Below are positions 45,921 through 55,417 of a stretch of DNA of 64,000 nucleotides, piece after piece; positions within the stretch are counted from its first letter, which is position 1; each line of letters starts with the position of its first letter. The position numbers and the translations under genes are program-made. This stretch comes from Streptomyces sp. NBC_00289. GTDB lineage: Bacteria; Actinomycetota; Actinomycetes; Streptomycetales; Streptomycetaceae. The notes beneath the pieces are model-generated. The model saw only the letters and a program-made list of their open reading frames with translations. It was not told the DNA's origin and did not search any database. Where the stretch lies: contig NZ_CP108046.1 of NCBI RefSeq assembly GCF_041435115.1, positions 7,254,001 through 7,318,000 of the forward strand. Direction: 5' to 3'.

Positions 45921-48623
45921 TTACAGGCCGTAGCGCTCCCGGGCCTCCTTGACCGCCGAGGCCTTGACCTCGCCGCGGCGGGCGAGCTGGGCCAGCGCGG
46001 CGACGACGATCGACTGGGCGTCGACGCCGAAGTGGCGGCGGGCGGCGTCACGGGTGTCGGAGAGGCCGAAGCCGTCCGCGCCCAGCGACGAGTAGTCCTG
46101 CTCGACCCACTGCGCGATCTGGTCCGGGACCTGGCGCATGTAGTCGGAGACCGCGAGGACCGGGCCCTCGGCGCCGGCCAGCGCCTGACGGACGTACGGC
46201 ACGCGCTCCTCGCCGCGCAGCAGGGCCGCGTCGGCGTCCAGCGCGTCCCGGCGCAGCTCGGTCCAGGAGGTCGCCGACCAGACGTCGGCCGCGACGCCCC
46301 ACTCCTCGGCGAGCAGCTTCTGTGCCGCGAGCGTCCAGTGGATCGCCGTGCCGGAACCGAGGAGCTGGAGGCGCGGGGCGTTGGCCACCGGGGACAGCCC
46401 GGCCGACTCCGCCGTGTTGAAGCGGTACAGGCCCTTGACGATGCCCTCGTCGAGACCGGGCGTGGACGGCTTGGCCGGCTGCGGCATCGGCTCGTTGTAC
46501 ACGGTGAGGTAGTAGAAGACGTTCTGGTCCTCGCCCGGCGCGGCCTCGCCGTACATACGGCGCAGACCGTCCTTGACGATCGTCGCCACCTCGTAGGCGA
46601 ACGCGGGGTCGTAGCTCAGCGCGGCCGGGTTGGTCGCGGCGATGACGGGGGAGTGGCCGTCGGCGTGCTGGAGGCCCTCGCCCGTCAGCGTCGTACGGCC
46701 GGCCGTGGCACCGACGAGGAAGCCGCGGCCGAGCTGGTCGCCGAGCTGCCACATCTGGTCGGCCGTGCGCTGCCAGCCGAACATCGAGTAGAAGATGTAG
46801 AACGGGATCATCGCCTCACCGTGCGTGGAGTACGCGGTGGACGCGGCGATGAAGTCGGCCATCGAACCGGCCTCGGTGATCCCCTCGTTGAGGATCTGCC
46901 CGTTCTTGGCCTCCTTGTAGTACATCAGCTGGTCACGGTCGACCGGCTCGTACGTCTGCCCCTTCGGCGAGTAGATGCCGAGGGAGGGAAAGAGGCTCTC
47001 CATGCCGAAGGTGCGCGCCTCGTCGGGGACGATCGGCACCCAGCGCTTGCCACTCTCCTTGTCGCGGACCAGGTCCTTGACCAGGCGGACGAACGCCATG
47101 GTCGTGGCGATGTTCTGGCTGCCGGAACCCTTGTCGAAGGAGGTGAACGCCTTCTCCGCCGGGGCGGGCAACGGGGCCAGGGCATGCGTACGGCGGGCGG
47201 GGGCCGGGCCGCCGAGGGTCGCGCGGCGCTCCTGGAGGTAGCGGACCTCGGGGGAGTCGGCGCCGGGGTGGCCGTAGGGCACGACCCCGTCGACGAACTG
47301 GCTGTCGGAGATGGGAAGTTCGAGAAGGTCACGCATCGTCTTGAACTCGTCCACCGAGAGCTTCTTCATCTGGTGGTTGGCGTTCTTCGACGCGAAGCCC
47401 TCGCCGAGGGTGTGGCCCTTGACGGTCTGGGCCAGGATGACGGTCGGCGCGCCCTTGTGCTCGACGGCCGCCTTGTAGGCCGCGTAGACCTTCCGCGCCT
47501 CGTGGCCACCGCGGGAGAGGTGGAAGCACTCGAGGATCTTGTCGTCGCTCAGCAGCTTCGCCATCTCGACGAGCGCCGGGTCGGCGCCGAAGAAGTCCTG
47601 ACGGATGTAGGCGGCGTCGCGGGTCTGGTACGTCTGGACCTGGGCGTCGGGTACCTGGCGCAGGCGGCGGACGAGCGCGCCCGTGGTGTCGAGCTGGAAC
47701 AGCTCGTCCCAGGCGTTGCCCCACAGCGACTTGACGACGTTCCAGCCGGCGCCGCGGAACTGGGCCTCCAGCTCCTGCACGATCTTGAAGTTGGCGCGGA
47801 CCGGGCCGTCGAGGCGCTGCAGGTTGCAGTTGATGACGAAGGTCAGGTTGTCCAGACCCTCGCGCGCGGCCAGGGCGAGTGCCGCGGTCGACTCGGGCTC
47901 GTCCATCTCGCCGTCGCCCAGGAAGGCCCACACGTGGGACGCGGAGACGTCCTTGATGTCGCGGTTGGTCAGATAGCGGTTGAAGCGCGCCTGGTAGATC
48001 GCCGACAGCGGGCCGAGGCCCATCGAGACGGTCGGGAACTCCCACAGCCAGGGCAGCCGGCGGGGGTGCGGGTACGACGGGAGGCCGTTGCCGCCCGCCT
48101 CCTGGCGGAAGTTGTCGAGGTGCTGCTCGGTCAGCCGGCCGTCGAGGAAGGCGCGGGCGTAGATGCCGGGGGAGGCGTGGCCCTGGATGTAGAGCTGGTC
48201 GCCCGAACCGTCGGCCTCCTTGCCCTTGAAGAAGTGGTTGAAGCCGGTCTCGTACAGCCAGGCCGCGGAGGCGAAGGTGGCGATGTGGCCGCCGACGCCG
48301 TGTTTCGCGCCCCGGGTGACCATCGCGGCCGCGTTCCAGCGGTTCCACGCGGTGATCCGGCGCTCCATCGCCTCGTCACCGGGCGCGGACGGCTCGGCGG
48401 CGGTCGGGATGGAGTTGACGTAGTCGGTCTCGAGCAGCTTGGGCAGCGCGATGCCGTTGCCCTCGGCGCGCTCCAGCGTGCGGCGCATCAGGTACGCGGC
48501 ACGGTGCGGCCCGGCCGCCTTGGTGACGGCGTCCAGGGAGGCCTGCCATTCGGCGGTCTCCTCGGGGTCGCGGTCCGGGAGCTGGTCGAGCTCGCTCGGC
48601 TGGATGGCGTTGGGGTCGGTCAT
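45921..48623 (-). CDS. aceE: pyruvate dehydrogenase E1 component (homodimeric)
   Basis: A 900-aa thiamine-diphosphate enzyme that decarboxylates pyruvate and reductively acetylates lipoyl-E2. The ThDP motif is GDGEMDEPES...INCNLQ; other family blocks are HIATFASAAWLYETGFNHFF, GHASPGIYARAF, IGDSMAD-like EAGSMADFIAAST and FGWQRTADQMWQLGDQ. Length matches AceE-type E1. ATG 48623 (MTDPNAIQPSELDQ) is clear. The E2 and E3 genes lie 3.5-7 kb further right, separated by a GntR regulator and an IS element. A 17-bp palindrome lies 114 bp upstream. Confidence 0.97.
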   Translation of the reverse strand: MTDPNAIQPSELDQLPDRDPEETAEWQASLDAVTKAAGPHRAAYLMRRTLERAEGNGIALPKLLETDYVNSIPTAAEPSAPGDEAMERRITAWNRWNAAAMVTRGAKHGVGGHIATFASAAWLYETGFNHFFKGKEADGSGDQLYIQGHASPGIYARAFLDGRLTEQHLDNFRQEAGGNGLPSYPHPRRLPWLWEFPTVSMGLGPLSAIYQARFNRYLTNRDIKDVSASHVWAFLGDGEMDEPESTAALALAAREGLDNLTFVINCNLQRLDGPVRANFKIVQELEAQFRGAGWNVVKSLWGNAWDELFQLDTTGALVRRLRQVPDAQVQTYQTRDAAYIRQDFFGADPALVEMAKLLSDDKILECFHLSRGGHEARKVYAAYKAAVEHKGAPTVILAQTVKGHTLGEGFASKNANHQMKKLSVDEFKTMRDLLELPISDSQFVDGVVPYGHPGADSPEVRYLQERRATLGGPAPARRTHALAPLPAPAEKAFTSFDKGSGSQNIATTMAFVRLVKDLVRDKESGKRWVPIVPDEARTFGMESLFPSLGIYSPKGQTYEPVDRDQLMYYKEAKNGQILNEGITEAGSMADFIAASTAYSTHGEAMIPFYIFYSMFGWQRTADQMWQLGDQLGRGFLVGATAGRTTLTGEGLQHADGHSPVIAATNPAALSYDPAFAYEVATIVKDGLRRMYGEAAPGEDQNVFYYLTVYNEPMPQPAKPSTPGLDEGIVKGLYRFNTAESAGLSPVANAPRLQLLGSGTAIHWTLAAQKLLAEEWGVAADVWSATSWTELRRDALDADAALLRGEERVPYVRQALAGAEGPVLAVSDYMRQVPDQIAQWVEQDYSSLGADGFGLSDTRDAARRHFGVDAQSIVVAALAQLARRGEVKASAVKEARERYGL

Positions 48624-48736
48624 GTCGCCGCCTTCCTCAGTCGAAGGGGTTCCCTGTGGGGTTTTGGGGGTGCCCTTTGTCTTTGGCAGGACAGGGCGTG
48701 GGCTCTGGTAGGAGTCCGTCGGTGACTGTAACTCGC

Positions 48737-48753
48737 TGATCGATGATCGATCA
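48737..48753. promoter_or_regulatory. 17-bp perfect palindrome upstream of aceE, candidate GntR operator
   Basis: TGATCGAT-G-ATCGATCA: 8-bp perfect arms around one base, 114 bp before the aceE start. The adjacent FadR-type GntR gene is an obvious candidate to bind it, in analogy with PdhR controlling pdh genes in E. coli. No experiment or alignment supports this yet. Confidence 0.45.
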
Positions 48754-49034
48754 AAGGGTTGAGGGGCAAAACCTCTTGATCACGAGAAAGTCGGCACGCG
48801 GTGCCTCGGCCGAAGGCACGGGGTGTCGTGTCTTCGGGCCGGGTTCTCCGAGGCTCTTTGGACCGTTTTCGCAGGTGAGCGTGGGGGCGCTCGGCTGTCG
48901 CGAGGTGGTCGTAGGACCGCCGGAGGACCGCTGAAGGACGGCCCGTGGACCGCCGTAGGAGCGCTGGAGGACCGCCGTAGGGTCGTCGCAAACCGTCGTA
49001 CGGTGGCCGCGGGGTCGTTCCGAAGGCCGCACTG

Positions 49035-49097
49035 CAGTGGGCGCGAACCGTCCTGTAGTGGGCGCGAACCGCCCCGCAGTCGTCGCGAACCGTCCCG
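49035..49097. repeat. three 21-bp tandem repeats
   Basis: Units at 49035, 49056 and 49077 share a CGCGAACCG core; the first two differ at two or three positions, the third at more. It lies just beyond the stop of the GntR gene. Confidence 0.75.
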
Positions 49098-49119
49098 GAG
49101 CAGTCGGCGCGGAGCCGTC

Positions 49120-49743
49120 TCAGGGTCGCGGGGCGCAGCCCAGGACGTGCGCCTTCACGATCTCGGCGATCCGCGGATCCCGCCGCCGGAACGCGGCCAC
49201 CAGCTCCTCGTGCTCCTCCGCGTACGACTGCTGCACCGTCCCCAGCCAGCGGATGGACAGCGCAGTGAACACCTCGATGCCGAGGCCCTCCCAGGTGTGC
49301 AGCAGCACCGAGTTGCCGGCCGCCCGCACCAGCTCCCGGTGGAAGCCCACCGTGTGCCGCACCTGGCCCGTCCCGTCCGCCCTGCGGTCCGCCTCGTACA
49401 GGGCCGCGACGTGCGGTTCCAGGGCCGAGCAGTCCTCCGCGAGACCAGCCGCCGCCAGCTCCGCCGCGATCGCCTCGAGGCCGGCCCGGACCGGGTAGCT
49501 CTCCTCCAGGTCGGCGGCGGTCAGGTTCCGCACCCGTACGCCCTTGTTCGGCGCCGACTCGATCAGCCGCAGCGACTCCAGCTCGCGCAGCGCCTCCCGC
49601 ACCGGGGTCTGGCTGACCTCCAGCTCGGTGGCGATCCGGCGTTCGACGATCCGCTCGCCCGGCTTCCAGCGCCCGCTGACGATCCCCTCCACGATGTGCT
49701 CGCGGATCTGCTCGCGCAGCGAGTGGACGACGGGCGCGGTCAT
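49120..49743 (-). CDS. GntR/FadR-family regulator (FCD domain)
   Basis: A 207-aa regulator. The N-terminal winged helix has REQIREHIVEGIVSGRWKPGERI and EVSQTPVREALRELES. The FCD ligand domain carries the metal-binding His/Asp pattern (FHRELVRAAGN and a later HEELVAAF). FCD regulators sense organic acids; beside aceE, a pyruvate- or lactate-type signal is plausible (inference). It starts with ATG 49743. Confidence 0.92.
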   Translation of the reverse strand: MTAPVVHSLREQIREHIVEGIVSGRWKPGERIVERRIATELEVSQTPVREALRELESLRLIESAPNKGVRVRNLTAADLEESYPVRAGLEAIAAELAAAGLAEDCSALEPHVAALYEADRRADGTGQVRHTVGFHRELVRAAGNSVLLHTWEGLGIEVFTALSIRWLGTVQQSYAEEHEELVAAFRRRDPRIAEIVKAHVLGCAPRP

Positions 49744-50023
49744 GAGTGCTCCTTAGGGAGGGGCCGCCCATCGGCCCCTGGGGCGTTTGACGTTTAGACA
49801 ATAAGGCCGGGGGCCTGTCCGGGAGAGGCGCACGGGGGCGCTTTCATGCAGGTGAGACGAGACTTACACGCCTGTCACGGCGGCGTTTCCCGTAAAGCCC
49901 CGTACCGGGTCCGGCCCGGAGCCGTCACCGCCGTGTCACCGCGCGAACCCGCGGGGCCGCGGATGTGTCGTGGTCGGCGAGGGGGCTCGCTCGGAGGCGC
50001 CCCCGGGAACGGCGGGGGACGGC

Positions 50024-50302
50024 ATGGACATCGGGGGACGGACCGGAAGGCGGTGGCGGTCCGCCGCGGCCGCGGTGGGTGTGGTGGCGGTGCTCGTGGG
50101 CGTCGCCGGGTGCCGGCAGATGCCCACCCGCGCGCAGCCGGAGCCGAGCGCGTCGTACCAGGTCAGGGGCGGGGACGACAACTTTGTCGCCGGAGTCGAC
50201 GCGCGGCCCGGTGAGCTCACCGTGCGGGTCGGGGCGCTGGTGGGACCGGAACGGCCGGACAGGGTCCCGGCAGCATCGGACGGGGCGTCGGCACCACGGT
50301 AG
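50024..50302 (+). CDS. small lipoprotein next to the IS element
   Basis: A 92-aa protein with signal peptide and lipobox VGVAGC near residue 25, followed by a polar, Pro/Gly-rich mature part (ASYQVRGGDDNFVAGVDARPG). No family recognised. A GGGGGAC purine run precedes the ATG at 50024. Its TAG stop lies within the left arm of the hairpin that the IS interrupts, so the coding region itself is intact. Confidence 0.7.
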   Translation: MDIGGRTGRRWRSAAAAVGVVAVLVGVAGCRQMPTRAQPEPSASYQVRGGDDNFVAGVDARPGELTVRVGALVGPERPDRVPAASDGASAPR

Positions 50303-50319
50303 CGCCGCCGGAACGGCGA
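50294..50319. terminator. left half of a terminator hairpin split by the IS
   Basis: Bases 50294-50319 read CCACG, GTAGCG, c, CGCCG, gaa, CGGCG, a. The bases directly right of the IS (52131-52145) read CGCTAC, ggct, CGTGG. Joined, they make one long stem-loop between the lipoprotein gene and sucB (stems of 5, 6 and 5 bp). Confidence 0.75.
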
Positions 50320-50358
50320 TGCCCCCGCCCGGAGTTCCGGACGCTGTTGGTAAATCCG
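50320..50358. repeat. left terminal inverted repeat of the IS
   Basis: 39 bp beginning TGCCCCCG and ending GGTAAATCCG; matches the complement of 52092-52130 at 36 of 39 positions (differences at positions 9, 15 and 16). Confidence 0.92.
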
Positions 50359-50370
50359 CCCCGCTGGATC

Positions 50371-52017
50371 TCATCCGGCGGGGCGGAGTGCTGCGAAGGG
50401 TGAGACGCGGGTGCGGGCGAGGGGTCTGCCGGTGAGCCAGGCATCGATGCGGGCGAGGTTGATGGCGGCGCCGGTGAAGTGGTGTTGCAGTCGGGTCTTT
50501 GCGAGACCGCGGTAGCGGGATCTGCGCAGGCCGAAGGCTTGGACGCCTTGGGAGATGCTGCCCTCGACGCCGGCGCGGTGTCCGTAGCGGCGGCGCCAGT
50601 GGTCGGTGTCCTGCTCGGTGCGGGCCTGCTGAAGAATCTCGTGCTCGGCTTTCGGCCGCAGGGTCAGGTTGCGGCCGGTTCCGGCGTTGGTGCAGGACGT
50701 TCGCAGTTCGCAGGGGCCGCAGTGCCGTTCGGCGAAGCGGACGCGGGTGACCGGGGTGCCTCGGTGGCTGCGGGTGTCTCGCCACGAAACGCTGATGTGG
50801 CCACCAGGACAGACGGCGTGGCGCTGGTCCCAGTCGATGGTGAAGCGGGTGCTGTCGAAGAAGCCGCCGGTCACCTGGTGCCGGTTGGTGTTCTTCCCCA
50901 CCGGTCCGACGAGGTCGATGCTGTGATCGCGGCGGGCGTGGTGGATCTGCTCGGCATCCACGTATCCGGCGTCCACCAGGTGTTCGTCCGGCACCAGTCC
51001 GCGTTCAGCCAGGGCGGTGTGGATGTCCTCCAGCACCGCGCCGTCGGTCACTGGTGCCGGGGTGGTGTGGATGTGGGTGATCAGGTGCGGGGCGTCGGGC
51101 TCGCAGGTCTCGCTGAGATGAACCTTGTATCCGGACCAGCCCAGATCCCGCTTCGCCCCGGTCCTGGCCTCGGGCTCGTGCGGGGTGCGTAAGCGGATCA
51201 GACCGGGCGGGGTGTTCTTCGGCTCCCGCCAGCGCACGGCCCCCTCGGCCTGGTGGAACTGCTGCACCCAGGTCTGACGCAGGAACTCCACCGCGGGCAG
51301 ATGCCGCAGGCCGGGCGGTGCCGACGCCGACCAGGCGGCTTGGAGCAGCACCATGCCGTCGGCCCCGCACTGGTCGCCGTGCTCGACGCGGGCGGCCCAC
51401 CGGGAGGGGAAACGGCTGTCCTCCGGCCGGGCCGAGTACCGGTCGAACCACTCCGGCGCCGCCACGGTCACCAGCCAGTCCCCGGCCGCCTCGGCGATCT
51501 GGTTCAGTGCCGTGCGCAGCGTCTCGACCACGAACTCCAGCCGGCTCAGGTCCCTGGTCACGGCCAGTACATGAGTGGCGTCCGTGCGCTGCCGCTTGCC
51601 CGCCGTGACCAGCCCCGCTTCCCCGGCGGCGGTCAGTACCGCGTCGAACACCGCCCGGCCCGCATCCGACTCGGCTAGCCGGGCCCGGAACTCACTGAGC
51701 ACGGAGAAGTCGAACCCCGTGTCGGCCAGCTCCAGCGACAGGGCGTACTTCCAGTCCAGACGCGAGCGCACCGCGTGCGCGGCCTGCCGGTCGGTCAGCC
51801 CCTCCGCGAACTGCAACACCGACACCAGCGCCAGCCGGGCCGGTGACACCGCCGGACGCCCTCGCACCGGGAACAGCTCCTCGAAATCGACGTCGGCGAA
51901 GACCGGCCCGAGCGCATCCCGTACCCGCATCACCAGACAGCCCTTCGGGAACACCGCACGCGCCAACCGCACGGTCTCCTCAGGGATCTCCGCCAACTCC
52001 ACCCCACGCAACGACAC
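50371..52017 (-). CDS. IS1182-family transposase
   Basis: A 548-aa transposase with the DUF772-type N-terminal domain (PVRGRPAVSPARLALVSVLQF, then DRQAAHAVRSRLDWKYAL). The DDE core includes KRQRTDATHVLA, LVDAGYVDAEQ and a C-terminal CPAGHISVSW-like zinc-like region with CGPCELRTSCTN, then HRAGVEGSISQGVQAFGLRRSRYRGLAK containing the final Glu. GTG 52017 is the likely start, with GGGGTGGG before it; longer frames run into the inverted repeat. No stop or frameshift was seen, so it may be active. Confidence 0.92.
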   Translation of the reverse strand: MSLRGVELAEIPEETVRLARAVFPKGCLVMRVRDALGPVFADVDFEELFPVRGRPAVSPARLALVSVLQFAEGLTDRQAAHAVRSRLDWKYALSLELADTGFDFSVLSEFRARLAESDAGRAVFDAVLTAAGEAGLVTAGKRQRTDATHVLAVTRDLSRLEFVVETLRTALNQIAEAAGDWLVTVAAPEWFDRYSARPEDSRFPSRWAARVEHGDQCGADGMVLLQAAWSASAPPGLRHLPAVEFLRQTWVQQFHQAEGAVRWREPKNTPPGLIRLRTPHEPEARTGAKRDLGWSGYKVHLSETCEPDAPHLITHIHTTPAPVTDGAVLEDIHTALAERGLVPDEHLVDAGYVDAEQIHHARRDHSIDLVGPVGKNTNRHQVTGGFFDSTRFTIDWDQRHAVCPGGHISVSWRDTRSHRGTPVTRVRFAERHCGPCELRTSCTNAGTGRNLTLRPKAEHEILQQARTEQDTDHWRRRYGHRAGVEGSISQGVQAFGLRRSRYRGLAKTRLQHHFTGAAINLARIDAWLTGRPLARTRVSPFAALRPAG

Positions 52018-52091
52018 GAACCCACCCCAGAAACACGACGACGGCCTGCACAACCCCAACGGGGTCACACAGGCCGTCGTCACGCAAACCC

Positions 52092-52130
52092 CGGATTTAC
52101 CAACAGCGTCCGGAGTTCCGGACGGGGGCA
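52092..52130. repeat. right terminal inverted repeat of the IS
   Basis: Complement of the left repeat with three mismatches; ends GGACGGGGGCA at 52130. Confidence 0.92.
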
Positions 52131-52148
52131 CGCTACGGCTCGTGGAAC

Positions 52149-53954
52149 CTACAGGCCGAGCTCGACCTCGAACTCGCCGGCCTCCAGGATCGCCTTGACC
52201 GCGGTCAGGTAGCGGGCCGCGTCGGCGCCGTCCACCAGACGGTGGTCGTAGGACAGCGTCAGGTAGGTCATGTCGCGAACGCCGATGACCGTGCCCTCCT
52301 CCGTCTCGATGACGGCCGGGCGCTTGACCGTGGCGCCGATGCCCAGGATCGCGACCTGGTTCGGCGGCACGATGATCGTGTCGAAGAGCGCGCCGCGTGA
52401 ACCGGTGTTGGAGATGGTGAAGGTCGCGCCGGACAGCTCGTCCGGGGTGATCTTGTTCGCCCGGACCTTGCCCGCCAGATCGGCGGTGGCCTTGGCGATA
52501 CCGGCGATGTTCAGGTCGCCCGCGTGCTTGATGACCGGGGTCATCAGGCCCTTCTCGGAGTCCACCGCGATACCGATGCTCTCGGTGTCGAAGTAGGTGA
52601 TCGTGCCCTCGTCCACGTTGATCCGGGCGTTGACGGCCGGGTGGGCCTTCAGCGCCTGGGCCGCCGCCTTCACGAAGAACGGCATCGGGGAGAGCTTGAC
52701 GCCCTCACGGGCCGCGAAGGAGTCCTTCGCCTGCGCGCGGAGCTTCATGAGGCGGGTGATGTCGACCTCGACGACCGAGGACAGCTGCGCCTGCTCGTGC
52801 AGTGCCTTGACCATGTTGTCGCCGATGACCTTGCGGATGCGCGGCATCTTGACGGTCTGGCCGCGCAGCGGCGAGGCCTCCAGGGTCGGCGCCTTCCTGG
52901 CGGCCGGAGCAGCCGCGGCCGGAGCCGGAGCGGCGGCGGCCTTCGCGGCCTCGGCGGCGGCGATGACGTCCTGCTTGCGGATACGGCCGCCGACACCGGT
53001 GCCCTTGACGCCGGCCAGGTCGACGCCGTTCTCGGCGGCGAGCTTGCGCACCAGCGGGGTTACGTAGGCGCCGTCGTCACCCGAGGTCGCGGCGGGCGCC
53101 GGAGCCGGGGTGACCGGGGCGGGCGCGGGCGCCGGAGCGGCCGGGGCCGGGTCGGGAGCCGGGGTGACCTGCTGCTGCGGTGCCGGAGCCGTGGGCGCCT
53201 GCGGTGCCGGAGCCGGAGCCGCGGGGGCGGCCGGCGCGGGAGCGGGCGCCGGGGCCTGAGCGGCCGGAGCGGGGGCGGCGGGGGCCGGAGCCGGGGCGGC
53301 GGGAGCCGGAGCGGCCGCCGGAGCGGCACCCGGGGCGCCGATCACGGCCAGCTTGGCGCCGACCTCGGCCGTCTCGTCCTCGCCGACCGTGATCTCGAGC
53401 AGCACACCGGAGGTGGGCGCCGGGATCTCGGTGTCGACCTTGTCCGTGGAGACCTCGAGCAGCGGCTCGTCGGCCTCGACGGAGTCGCCGACCTCCTTCA
53501 GCCACCGGGTGACGGTGCCCTCGGTGACGGACTCGCCGAGCGCGGGCAGGACGACGTCCGTGCCCTCGGCGGAGCCGCCGCCGGACGCGGCCTCGGCGGT
53601 GGGAGCCGGGGCCGGAGCCGCCTGCTCGGTGGACGGCTGGACGGCCGGAGTCGGCTCGGGGGCCGGAGGGGCCACCTCCTCGGCGGCCGGGGCCTGGGTG
53701 GCAGCGGGTGCGCCGGTGCCGTCGTCGATGACGGCCAGCTCGGCGCCGACCTCGACAGTCTCGTCCTCGGCGACCTTGATGGAGGCCAGGACGCCGGCTG
53801 CGGGAGAGGGGATCTCGGTGTCGACCTTGTCGGTCGACACCTCGAGCAGCGGCTCGTCGGCCTCGACGCGCTCGCCCTCTGCCTTCAGCCAGCGGGTGAC
53901 AGTGCCCTCGGTGACGCTCTCACCGAGCGCCGGAAGGGTTACGGAAACCGCCAT
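52149..53954 (-). CDS. sucB: 2-oxoacid dehydrogenase E2, dihydrolipoamide acyltransferase with two lipoyl domains
   Basis: A 601-aa E2. Two nearly identical lipoyl domains carry the lipoylated Lys43 and Lys172 (both [10 protein letters not shown]). A long Pro/Ala linker (about 205-295) leads to the peripheral subunit-binding domain ([16 protein letters not shown]), and the catalytic domain ends with the active-site His571 in SYDHRLVDG. Annotated relatives are called succinyltransferases, but in actinobacteria such E2 proteins serve the pyruvate complex as well, and aceE and lpd are close. ATG 53954 starts [13 protein letters not shown]. The IS element lies 18 bases past its stop and has disrupted its terminator. 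Confidence 0.95.
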   Translation of the reverse strand: MAVSVTLPALGESVTEGTVTRWLKAEGERVEADEPLLEVSTDKVDTEIPSPAAGVLASIKVAEDETVEVGAELAVIDDGTGAPAATQAPAAEEVAPPAPEPTPAVQPSTEQAAPAPAPTAEAASGGGSAEGTDVVLPALGESVTEGTVTRWLKEVGDSVEADEPLLEVSTDKVDTEIPAPTSGVLLEITVGEDETAEVGAKLAVIGAPGAAPAAAPAPAAPAPAPAAPAPAAQAPAPAPAPAAPAAPAPAPQAPTAPAPQQQVTPAPDPAPAAPAPAPAPVTPAPAPAATSGDDGAYVTPLVRKLAAENGVDLAGVKGTGVGGRIRKQDVIAAAEAAKAAAAPAPAAAAPAARKAPTLEASPLRGQTVKMPRIRKVIGDNMVKALHEQAQLSSVVEVDITRLMKLRAQAKDSFAAREGVKLSPMPFFVKAAAQALKAHPAVNARINVDEGTITYFDTESIGIAVDSEKGLMTPVIKHAGDLNIAGIAKATADLAGKVRANKITPDELSGATFTISNTGSRGALFDTIIVPPNQVAILGIGATVKRPAVIETEEGTVIGVRDMTYLTLSYDHRLVDGADAARYLTAVKAILEAGEFEVELGL

Positions 53955-54028
53955 GGTTTCGGTTGCTCCTTACGGAAGTGCGGAAGTCTGTGTCGTCGCG
54001 TGGAATCGCGCGTCCGTTGACCGAAGGC

Positions 54029-55417
54029 TCAGTCGTGGGAGTGGAGCGGCTTGCCGGCCAGGGCCAGGTGGGCCTCGCCGAGCGCCTCGCTCTGCGTCGG
54101 GTGGGCGTGGATGAGCTGGGCGACCTCGGCGGGCAGCGCTTCCCAGTTGTAGATCAGCTGGGCCTCGCCGACCTGCTCGCCCATGCGGTCGCCGACCATG
54201 TGGACGCCGACCACGGCACCGTCCTTCACCTGGACGAGCTTGATCTCGCCGGAGGTGTTGAGGATCTTGCTCTTGCCGTTGCCCGCGAGGTTGTACTTGA
54301 GAGCGACGACCTTGTCCGCGCCGTAGATCTCCTTGGCCTTGGCCTCGGTGATCCCCACGGAGGCGACCTCGGGGTGGCAGTACGTCACCCGGGGGACACC
54401 GTCGTAGTCGATCGGAACGGTCTTCAGACCGGCCAGGCGCTCCGCCACCAGGATGCCCTCGGCGAAGCCGACGTGCGCGAGCTGGAGCGTCGGGACCAGG
54501 TCACCGACGGCGGAGACGGTCGGGACGTTCGTCCGCATGTACTCGTCGACCAGGACGTAGCCGCGGTCCATCGCGACGCCCTGCTCCTCGTAGCCCAGGC
54601 CCTGGGAGACCGGGCCGCGGCCGACGGCGACGAGGAGGAGCTCCGCCTCGAACTCCTTGCCGTCGGCGAGGGTGACCTTGACGCCGTCCTGGGTGTACTC
54701 GGCCTTCGAGAAGAAGGTGCCCAGGTTGAACTTGATGCCGCGCTTGCGGAACGCGCGCTCAAGAAGCTTGGAGGAGTTCTCGTCCTCGAGCGGGGCGAGG
54801 TGCTTCAGCCCCTCGATGATCGTGATGTCCGTACCGAAGGACTTCCAGGCGGAGGCGAACTCGACGCCGATGACGCCGCCGCCGAGGACGATCGCCGACT
54901 TCGGCACGCGGTCCAGGACGAGGGCGTGGTCCGAGGAGATGACGCGGTTGCCGTCGATCTCCAGGCCCGGCAGCGACTTCGGCACGGAGCCGGTCGCGAG
55001 CAGGACGTGGCGGCCCTGGATCCGCTGGCCGTTCACGTCGACGGAGGTCGGGGAGGACAGGCGGCCCTCACCCTCGATGTACGTCACCTTGCGGGAGGCG
55101 ATGAGTCCCTGCAGGCCCTTGTACAGGCCGGCGATCACGCCGTCCTTGTACTTGTGGACGGCGGGTACGTCGATGCCCTCGAAGGTGGCCTTGACGCCGA
55201 ACTGCTCGCTCTCGCGGGCCTGGTCGGCGATCTCGCCCGCGTGCAGCAGGGCCTTGGTGGGGATGCATCCCCGGTGCAGGCAGGTGCCGCCGACCTTGTC
55301 CTTCTCGATCAGGGCGACGTCCAGGCCCAGCTGCGCCCCGCGCAGGGCCGCGGCGTAACCACCGCTACCACCGCCGAGGATCACTAGGTCGAAAACGGTG
55401 CTGGCGTCGTTCGCCAC
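54029..55417 (-). CDS. lpd: dihydrolipoyl dehydrogenase (E3)
   Basis: A 462-aa FAD enzyme that reoxidises lipoyl groups with NAD. FAD motif GGGSGGYAAA, redox disulfide Cys46/Cys51 (GGTCLHRGCIP), NAD motif LGGGVIGVEFAS and the catalytic His-Glu pair in HAHPTQSE are present. GTG 55417 has TGGAGG upstream. It is 74 bases ahead of sucB on the same strand, forming the E3-E2 operon. Confidence 0.97.
   Translation of the reverse strand: MANDASTVFDLVILGGGSGGYAAALRGAQLGLDVALIEKDKVGGTCLHRGCIPTKALLHAGEIADQARESEQFGVKATFEGIDVPAVHKYKDGVIAGLYKGLQGLIASRKVTYIEGEGRLSSPTSVDVNGQRIQGRHVLLATGSVPKSLPGLEIDGNRVISSDHALVLDRVPKSAIVLGGGVIGVEFASAWKSFGTDITIIEGLKHLAPLEDENSSKLLERAFRKRGIKFNLGTFFSKAEYTQDGVKVTLADGKEFEAELLLVAVGRGPVSQGLGYEEQGVAMDRGYVLVDEYMRTNVPTVSAVGDLVPTLQLAHVGFAEGILVAERLAGLKTVPIDYDGVPRVTYCHPEVASVGITEAKAKEIYGADKVVALKYNLAGNGKSKILNTSGEIKLVQVKDGAVVGVHMVGDRMGEQVGEAQLIYNWEALPAEVAQLIHAHPTQSEALGEAHLALAGKPLHSHD

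Larger units (their letters stand above)
48624..49119. other. gene-less stretch between aceE and the GntR gene
   Basis: About 500 bases without a convincing gene. It holds the aceE promoter region, the 17-bp palindrome at 48737-48753, a second GATC-rich sequence near 48778, and from about 48900 a series of degenerate repeats (GGACCGCCGTAGG-like and the 21-bp array). Confidence 0.55.
50320..52130 (-). mobile_element. IS1182-family insertion sequence, about 1.81 kb
   Basis: The element is bounded by 39-bp inverted repeats with three mismatches and holds one full-length transposase gene, so it looks intact. No target duplication is evident: the flanks are ...CGGCGA and CGCTAC..., and deleting the element exactly restores a terminator hairpin. 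It stands 18 bases beyond the sucB stop and 17 after the lipoprotein stop. Confidence 0.92.

Noticed and set aside
50320..52130. Target-site duplication of the IS.
   Set aside because: The flanking bases (GGCGA and CGCTA) do not match; instead the flanks join into a hairpin.
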